DNA of 11,418 nt, from contig JBBSLC010000098.1 of assembly GCA_038255685.1 (NCBI GenBank), positions 1 to 11,418 on the forward strand, in the 5' to 3' direction. Positions 6,623 through 11,418 of this stretch are shown piece after piece. The DNA is from CADCSY01 sp038255685. Lineage in GTDB: Bacteria > Actinomycetota > Acidimicrobiia > Acidimicrobiales > CADCSY01. Under the pieces are notes generated by a model, which was not told the DNA's origin, made no database searches, and worked only from the letters and a program-made list of their open reading frames with translations. A program made the translations under genes and the position numbers. How positions within the stretch are numbered: position 1 is the stretch's first letter; each line of letters begins with the position of its first letter.

Positions 6623-6696
6623 CGTGGCACAGAGCGGTCACGTCGGCGTCGTCTCGCAGCGCACGCTCTGGGGTCGGGGAGCACCGCACCGCTGCT

Positions 6697-6718
6697 CTCG
6701 CCGCCACGGAGCGGCGAG
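6697..6718. promoter_or_regulatory. Inverted repeat upstream of the GT-C operon (operator candidate)
   Basis: CTCGCCGC (6697-6704) and GCGGCGAG (6711-6718) are perfect 8-bp inverted arms around the spacer CACGGA. If a 2-base bulge is allowed the similarity extends to TGC/GCA on the outside. The right arm falls on the expected -35 position of the promoter with its -10 at 6729-6734, suitable for repression. It could also form an RNA hairpin in a transcript from further upstream. Chance is possible in such GC-rich DNA. Confidence 0.35.
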
Positions 6719-6728
6719 CACCGGCCCC

Positions 6729-6734
6729 TATGCT
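6729..6734 (+). promoter_or_regulatory. Leaderless-type -10 box of the GT-C/GT2 operon
   Basis: TATGCT fits TANNNT and is 8 nt before the ATG at 6743, with the spacer CAGCCGCC. There is no Shine-Dalgarno sequence, so transcription probably starts at or beside the ATG. It supports choosing 6743 over the many upstream in-frame starts, which lie antisense to paralogue A. Confidence 0.55.
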
Positions 6735-6742
6735 CAGCCGCC

Positions 6743-8692
6743 ATGGCGCCCCGCTCCAGGTCCGGTGTCCTGGCCCTCGACGAACCGCCGCAGGTCGTGG
6801 CAGGCCGGGACGGGGAGCCGGTCACCGGGAGCCCCGAGGACAAGGCGCTCGGCAGCGACGACCGCACCCGGACCCGGCGATGGGTCGTCCCCGCGCTGCT
6901 CGCGCTGCTCCTCGTGCCCCTCGTCGTCGCGCTCGCTGCGCTGCGGCGCCCCCAGTGGTTCCCGATCCTCGATCTGGCCATGACCGAGCTGCGGGTGCGT
7001 GACGTCGGTACGTCGAACACCCCGCTGATCGGGCTCCCCGGCCGCATCGGCGTGCTCGGTCAGGACCAGGGGAGCCACCCCGGTCCACTCAGCTTCTGGG
7101 CCCTCGCCCCGACCTATCGCCTGTTCGGCTCGACCGCCTGGGCGATGGAGGTGGCGGCCGTGGCCATCCATGCGGTGGCCCTCGGCACGGCGCTGTGGGC
7201 CGCGCGCCGACGCGGCGGCGTGCGGCTCGCCCTCGGGCTGGCGGCGGTGCTCGCCGTGCTGCTCCGCGGCTACGGAAGCGGGTTGCTCACCGAGCCCTGG
7301 AACCCCTACATGCCCTTGCTCTGGTGGGTCGTGCTGCTCGTGGCGGCGTGGTCGATCCTCGACGGGGACCTGGTGCTCCTCCCCGTGGCGGCGTTCGCCG
7401 CGTCGCTGTGCGCGCAGACGCACGCGCCGTACCTCGGCCTGGCCGGCGGCATCGGTGCGCTCTGCCTCGTCGCCGCGGTGTGGTGGGCCGTGCGACGACG
7501 CCGCGAGGGCGGGTCGCGAGGCGCGCTGCTCTGGATCGCCTCGGCGGCGGCGCTCGGCGCCGCGCTGTGGGCGGGGCCTGTCATCGACCAGCTCACGGTG
7601 CAGCCGGGCAACGTCGACCTGCTCGTCTCCCACTTCGGGGATCCGCCCGAAGAGGCCGTCGGCCTGCGCAAGGGGGTGGAGATGACACTGCTCCACCTCG
7701 ACCCGTGGCGCCTGGCGACCGGCCAGGATGCAGCGACCGGGTCGCTCGTCGATGCGTCGCAGGCACCCGTGGGGAACCTCCTCCCCGGCCTCGGGGTGCT
7801 CGTGGTGTGGCTCGGCGCCGTCGGCCTGGCCGTGCGGCTCCGACACGTCGGCTCCCTGCGCCTCCACCTGGTGGTCGCGACAGCACTGGCGCTCGCAGTC
7901 GTGTCGATCAGCAGGATCTTCGGCCAGCTCTGGTACTACCTCATGATCTGGGCGTGGGGCATCACCGCGCTGCTCATCCTCGCTGCGGGATGGACCTTCG
8001 CGGCGGCCGTCGCCGGTCGGCTCGAGCGCCGTCGTCGCACGTCCGTCGCCCGGGTCGGAGCGGTGGGGCTCGTCGCCGTCACGCTGGCCTCGACGCTGGC
8101 CTTCGCCGTGGACGCGACCGATGCCGAGGTCCCTGCGCTGCCGCTGTCGCGCACCATGGCGGCGCTCGTGCCCTCGACGGTCGACACCCTCGGCGGCGGC
8201 GACGTCGTGGGAGGAGGGCGCCAGGGGCGGTACCTCGTGACGTGGTCCGACGCCCTGTACATCGGCTCCCAGGGGATCGCGCTCGTCAACGAGCTCGAGC
8301 GCGAGGGGTTCGACGTCGGCGCCATCGAGCCGTGGGGCGTGCCGGTCGCCCGCCACCGCGTGCGTGCGCCTGAGGACGCGACCGCCGTGGTCCACCTCGC
8401 GACCGGCTTCCACGTGGAGCGGTGGCGGGCGAAGCCAGGCGTGGAGGAGATCGCCTTCATCGACCCGAGGACGCCGGCGCAGCGCACGGAGTACGAGGCG
8501 CTCCGCGAGCTCGTGATCAGCGAGCTCCGAAGCGTCGGCCTCGAGGACCGGCTCGTGGACGTCGACGAGAACCTGTTCGCGGTGGCGATCGACAGCAGGG
8601 CCACGAAGGTGGCACAGGACGCGATGACGCGGATGCTCGACCTCGGGCTGCCGACGGCGGTCTTCGTCGCCCCGGTCAGCCGGATGGATTGA
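6743..8692 (+). CDS. GT-C-type polytopic membrane glycosyltransferase, paralogue B
   Basis: This 649-residue protein has a hydrophilic, charged N-terminus (1-46), TM1 at about 48-67, and roughly 10-11 further hydrophobic segments to about residue 456. The rest forms a soluble C-terminal domain. The first loop carries D77, D87, PLIG (94-97) and HPGPL (112-116); then come EPWNPY (184-189), QTH (225-227), WAGPVIDQ (276-283) and an aromatic stretch LWYYLMIWAWG (396-406). The motif order and nearly fixed spacing match paralogues A and C. The first-loop acidic residues are the likely catalytic and metal-binding positions of a GT-C enzyme, by family analogy. The C-terminal domain starts near RYLVTWSDALYIGS (496-509) and ends with TAVFVAPV. 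It is the first gene of the second operon; paralogue C starts one base after its stop (TGAGGTG). The sugar transferred is unknown. Confidence 0.85.
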   Translation: MAPRSRSGVLALDEPPQVVAGRDGEPVTGSPEDKALGSDDRTRTRRWVVPALLALLLVPLVVALAALRRPQWFPILDLAMTELRVRDVGTSNTPLIGLPGRIGVLGQDQGSHPGPLSFWALAPTYRLFGSTAWAMEVAAVAIHAVALGTALWAARRRGGVRLALGLAAVLAVLLRGYGSGLLTEPWNPYMPLLWWVVLLVAAWSILDGDLVLLPVAAFAASLCAQTHAPYLGLAGGIGALCLVAAVWWAVRRRREGGSRGALLWIASAAALGAALWAGPVIDQLTVQPGNVDLLVSHFGDPPEEAVGLRKGVEMTLLHLDPWRLATGQDAATGSLVDASQAPVGNLLPGLGVLVVWLGAVGLAVRLRHVGSLRLHLVVATALALAVVSISRIFGQLWYYLMIWAWGITALLILAAGWTFAAAVAGRLERRRRTSVARVGAVGLVAVTLASTLAFAVDATDAEVPALPLSRTMAALVPSTVDTLGGGDVVGGGRQGRYLVTWSDALYIGSQGIALVNELEREGFDVGAIEPWGVPVARHRVRAPEDATAVVHLATGFHVERWRAKPGVEEIAFIDPRTPAQRTEYEALRELVISELRSVGLEDRLVDVDENLFAVAIDSRATKVAQDAMTRMLDLGLPTAVFVAPVSRMD

Positions 8693-8693
8693 G

Positions 8694-10733
8694 GTGCTCC
8701 GCCTCGACGCGCCCGAAGCGCCCGGCGAGCTCGTGACCGCTGCGGACCGACGCCCCGGAGCGCCCGCACGCGCCGGACAGGGCGTGGCGGTGTGGGCCGC
8801 GCGTGCCTCCGTCCTGCTCGCGCTGCTGCCGATCCTGGTCGCGACGGTGCGAGCGGTGGCGAGCGGGTGGCTCCCGGTCGGTGACAACGCCTACTTCGCC
8901 ATCCGCGCCCGCGACGTCTTCACCGAGCACCACCCGCTCCTCGGCACCTGGACCTCCGCCTCGATCAGCGCGGGGACGAACTTCAACAACCCGGGTCCGC
9001 TTTTGTTCGACCTGCTCGCGGGGCCGGCCAAGCTGGTCGGCGGTGGGGCCGGGGTGGCCATCGGTGCCGCGCTGGTGAACACGGCCGCCGTCATCGTCAT
9101 CGCCATCGTGGCCCTCCGCAGGGGCGGGCCGGTCCTCTGCGCCCTCGCCATGGTCGTGGCCGCCGCCCTGAGCTGGACGATGGGCAGCGAGCTGCTCTTC
9201 GATCCCTGGCAACCGCACAGCCTGCTCCTGACGTCGCTCCTGCTCGTGGCGCTCGTGTGGTCCGTCGCCAGCGGCGACGTCGTCCTCGCGCCGCTGACCG
9301 CCGGGCTCGCCAGCCTGGTCGTGCAGACCCACCTCAGCTACGCCGTGATCGTCGCCTCGCTCGGTGCGTGGGCGCTCGTCGGCCTCTCGGCCTCCCTCCG
9401 CCGCCTCCGCCGCACGGACCCTGGCGCGTGGCCCCGGTTGCGACGGCGCAGCGTCCGATCGCTCGGCGTCGCAGCCGTGGTGCTCGTGGCGTGCTGGGCA
9501 CAGCCGATCGTCGAGCAGGTCGCAGGCGAGGGAGCGGGCAACATCACGAGGCTCGCAGAGAGCGCAGGCGGCTCGGCGGAGACCGTGGGCATCGAGCTCG
9601 GGACGCGCATCGTGGCCGGCGTGGTCACGTCACCCCCGGGGCTCGTGCGCCCCTCGTTCGAGCGGGCGCTCCAGCCGTCGGACACCGGTGCGGAGGTGCG
9701 ACCCGGCGTCCGGCTCCCCGCGCTCCCCTCGACGGCCGTGGCGGCCGCGTCGCTCGCCCTCCTCGCCGCGCTGCTGGTCGGACTGGTGGTCCTGACGAAG
9801 CGCCTCGGAGATCGAGCGGCGATGACGGCTGCCGTCACAGCAGCCGTCGCCCTCGTCGGCGGACTCGCCACGGCGGCCAGCCTGCCGATCGGCTTCTCGG
9901 GCATCGCACCCCACCAGTTCCGTTGGCTGTGGCCGCTGACCGCCTTCACCGCCCTCGCGCTCCTCGTCCCCGTCGTGCGGTCGGCTGCGACCACCACCCG
10001 CCGCACGACCGTGGTCACGGTCGTCGCCGCTGGGTTCGTGCTGGTGCTCTCGGCGGTCAACCTGCCCGCCCACAACGTCGGAGCGGGCCCGTCGGACGAC
10101 GCCTGGGCCATCCCGGTGGTCCGCGAGCTCGGCGAGCGCATGGAGGCGCTCGAGGGTGAGGGACCGCTGCTGATCGACATGCGGGGCATCCGCTTCGCCG
10201 AGCCCTACAGCGGACCGGTCATGGCTGAGCTGCAGCGCCGGGAGATCCCCTTCGTGGTGGATGACGAGGGCATGGTGCGCCAGCTCGGCCCGTCGAGGCG
10301 AGCCGGACCCGATGCCCAGCGCCTCTTCATCCGAGAGGGCGAGGCGGCGCGCACGATGGCGCCCGGGCAGCGGCGGGCGGTGTTCGTCGAGGGCCTCGAC
10401 GACGCCGAGCAGGCGGAGCTCGACCAGCTCAGCGACGCCGTGGTCGCTCACCTCGAGGAGCTCGGAGCCGTGCCGCTGAACGCTCGTGGTCGCGCTGCGC
10501 TCGAGCGAGGGGACCTCACGGTGGCGGCGTCGAGGCCCGAGGTCCTCACGAGCGAGCCCTCGGCGTTGCTCGCGACCCGCGAGCTGGGGTTCATGGTCGA
10601 GCGGGACCTGCTCGACCTCTCGGCCGTCGAGGAGGAGCGCTTCGATCGGTACGCCGCCCTGCAGCGCGCCTCGGACTACGAGACGGTCGCGCTCTTCCTG
10701 GCACCGCTCGACGCCGATCCGGTCGTCGGGTGA
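8694..10733 (+). CDS. GT-C-type polytopic membrane glycosyltransferase, paralogue C
   Basis: This 679-residue protein begins at a GTG one base after the paralogue B stop; a second GTG at 8733 is an alternative start that would remove 13 residues. TM1 is at about 34-54. The first loop holds D64, D74, PLLG (81-84) and NPGPL (99-103). DPWQPH (170-175), QTH (211-213), WAQPIVEQ (268-275) and HQFRWLWP (407-414) follow. About 11 hydrophobic segments run to residue 456, then a soluble domain (about 488-679) with LLIDMRGIRFAEPYSG (492-507) and TVALFLAPL near the end. It differs from A and B in the first loop (Asn for His before PGPL) and in the second motif (Gln-Pro-His for Asn-Pro-Tyr), which suggests a different donor or acceptor. 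Its stop overlaps the GT2 start (GTGA), so the two are probably made together. Confidence 0.85.
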   Translation: MLRLDAPEAPGELVTAADRRPGAPARAGQGVAVWAARASVLLALLPILVATVRAVASGWLPVGDNAYFAIRARDVFTEHHPLLGTWTSASISAGTNFNNPGPLLFDLLAGPAKLVGGGAGVAIGAALVNTAAVIVIAIVALRRGGPVLCALAMVVAAALSWTMGSELLFDPWQPHSLLLTSLLLVALVWSVASGDVVLAPLTAGLASLVVQTHLSYAVIVASLGAWALVGLSASLRRLRRTDPGAWPRLRRRSVRSLGVAAVVLVACWAQPIVEQVAGEGAGNITRLAESAGGSAETVGIELGTRIVAGVVTSPPGLVRPSFERALQPSDTGAEVRPGVRLPALPSTAVAAASLALLAALLVGLVVLTKRLGDRAAMTAAVTAAVALVGGLATAASLPIGFSGIAPHQFRWLWPLTAFTALALLVPVVRSAATTTRRTTVVTVVAAGFVLVLSAVNLPAHNVGAGPSDDAWAIPVVRELGERMEALEGEGPLLIDMRGIRFAEPYSGPVMAELQRREIPFVVDDEGMVRQLGPSRRAGPDAQRLFIREGEAARTMAPGQRRAVFVEGLDDAEQAELDQLSDAVVAHLEELGAVPLNARGRAALERGDLTVAASRPEVLTSEPSALLATRELGFMVERDLLDLSAVEEERFDRYAALQRASDYETVALFLAPLDADPVVG

Positions 10734-11418
10734 CCGGCGCGTTCGCCCTCGTCGTCCCCCTCTTCGACGAGGCGGCGCGACTGGCCGAGTACGGCCCGCA
10801 GCTCATCGAGTGGATCGTGCGGCAGCCACACGGCAGCGAGCTCGTCTTCGTCGACGACGGGAGCAGCGACGGGACGGCCGAGCTGCTCGAGGGGCTGATC
10901 ACCGCCTCGGGCGCGACGAACGTGCGCCTGCTCCGCCGTCCGCACGAGGGCAAGGGCGCAGCTGTCGCCGCCGGGTTGGCGTCGACGACGGCGCCCCACG
11001 CCGGCTTCTGCGACGCAGACCTCGCCACCCCCCTCGACCAGCTGGAGCGGATCCTCGCTGCGGCCCGTCGGACCGAGGTGCTCGCCATCGGCTCGCGGGA
11101 CCTCGCCACCTCGACGCTGCTCCGTCCCGAAGGACCGGTTCGCGAGGCGCTCGGACGTGCCTACAACCGACTCCTGCAGGCCACGATCACCCCTGGGGTG
11201 GTCGACACCCAGTGCGGCGCCAAGGTCGCATCGCGCGCCGTGTGGGACCGGGTGCTCCCGCACTGCAGGGAGCGGGGCTTCGCCTGGGATGCGGAGGCGA
11301 TCGCCGTGGCCGCCGCCCTCGGCATCACGGTCCAGGAGATCCCGATCGCCTGGCGCCACGACGAGCGATCGGGCGTGCACCTCGTGCGCGACGGCGCCGC
11401 GATGGTCCTCGCCACACC
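10730..11418 (+). CDS. GT2 family glycosyltransferase, polyprenyl-phosphate sugar synthase-like (C-terminus beyond the right edge)
   Basis: The frame is open from the GTG at 10730 to the window end, giving 229 residues. It has the GT2 GT-A fold motifs: ALVVPLFDEA (6-15), VFVDDGSSDGT (39-49), GKGAAVAAG (74-82) and the metal- and nucleotide-binding DADLATP (95-101). Later segments DTQCGAK (159-165), RGFAWDAEAI (182-191) and EIPIAWRHDERSGV (203-216) are those of dolichyl-phosphate glucose/mannose synthases (ALG5/DPM1-like). These enzymes transfer a sugar from UDP or GDP to a polyprenyl phosphate on the cytosolic face. Whether a membrane tail follows is not visible. The GTGA overlap with paralogue C and the presence of three GT-C proteins suggest it makes their lipid-linked donor; which sugar is unknown. 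Confidence 0.9.
   Translation, partial: MTGAFALVVPLFDEAARLAEYGPQLIEWIVRQPHGSELVFVDDGSSDGTAELLEGLITASGATNVRLLRRPHEGKGAAVAAGLASTTAPHAGFCDADLATPLDQLERILAAARRTEVLAIGSRDLATSTLLRPEGPVREALGRAYNRLLQATITPGVVDTQCGAKVASRAVWDRVLPHCRERGFAWDAEAIAVAAALGITVQEIPIAWRHDERSGVHLVRDGAAMVLAT

Larger units (their letters stand above)
6623..6742. promoter_or_regulatory. Divergent intergenic region between GT-C paralogues A and B
   Basis: This 120-bp gap has no plausible gene. It contains the inverted repeat at 6697-6718 and the plus-strand -10 at 6729-6734. No TANNNT box lies close to the minus-strand ATG at 6622, so that gene's promoter is not obvious. Confidence 0.6.

Noticed and set aside
6734..8887. A 717-codon open frame on the minus strand opposite paralogue B.
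   Set aside because: Its translation is low-complexity, rich in Arg, Glu, Gly and His, as expected for the antisense of a GC-rich gene. The plus strand has a membrane protein with conserved motifs and a promoter.
9000..9005. Two rare leucine codons in a row (CTT TTG) in paralogue C.
   Set aside because: They stand out in this GC-rich gene, but a single pair at the end of the NPGPL motif is not enough to argue for a pause site or transfer.
1..11418. CRISPR arrays, tRNA or rRNA genes, insertion sequences and attachment sites.
   Set aside because: I saw no direct repeats with regular spacers, no tRNA-like cloverleaf, no transposase or integrase, and no terminal repeats. Coding density leaves only three short gaps (59, 20 and 120 bp).

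Overview
The window is very GC-rich DNA. Codon use strongly favours G or C in the third position, genes are tightly packed, and several starts look leaderless (a TANNNT box 8 nt before ATG). This suggests an actinobacterium, possibly of the Acidimicrobiia type; the class is inferred, because no marker gene is present. The content is a cell-surface glycan or glycolipid locus: four large polytopic membrane proteins of the GT-C glycosyltransferase type, one GT2 polyprenyl-phosphate sugar synthase-like enzyme, a GMC flavoprotein oxidoreductase and two extended SDR (sugar epimerase-like) enzymes.

Layout. (1) 1-834, minus strand: N-terminal part of a GT-C/GT39-like membrane protein, cut by the left edge. 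(2) 835-893: a compact divergent promoter with two leaderless -10 boxes around a perfect 14-bp palindrome. (3) 894-4682, plus strand: a four-gene operon in which each gene overlaps the next by 4 nt (ATGA or GTGA): a 100-aa protein of unknown function, a 474-aa GMC oxidoreductase, an extended SDR broken by an in-frame TAG at 3304-3306, and an intact 341-aa extended SDR. (4) 4683-4702: a 20-bp convergent gap with a small hairpin. (5) 4703-6622, minus strand: a 639-aa GT-C-like membrane protein. (6) 6623-6742: a divergent intergenic region with an inverted repeat and another leaderless -10. (7) 6743-11418, plus strand: a second operon with two more GT-C-like membrane proteins (649 and 679 aa) and a GT2 enzyme cut by the right edge.

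The membrane proteins at 4703-6622, 6743-8692 and 8694-10733 are clear paralogues. They share D-x9-D-x24-[HN]PGPL, then [DE]P[YW][NQ]P, then Q[ST]H exactly 41 residues later, then WAxxx[VI][DE]Q, and a related C-terminal soluble domain. A reasonable model, from inference only, is that the GT2 enzyme makes a polyprenyl-phosphate sugar, the GMC and SDR enzymes oxidise and epimerise or reduce a sugar precursor, and the GT-C proteins transfer lipid-linked sugars outside the membrane.

The main points for a second look are the nonsense codon with an immediate GTG restart in the first SDR, the three-paralogue GT-C family, the unusual combination of GMC, SDR, SDR and a small partner protein, and the two palindromic operator candidates.
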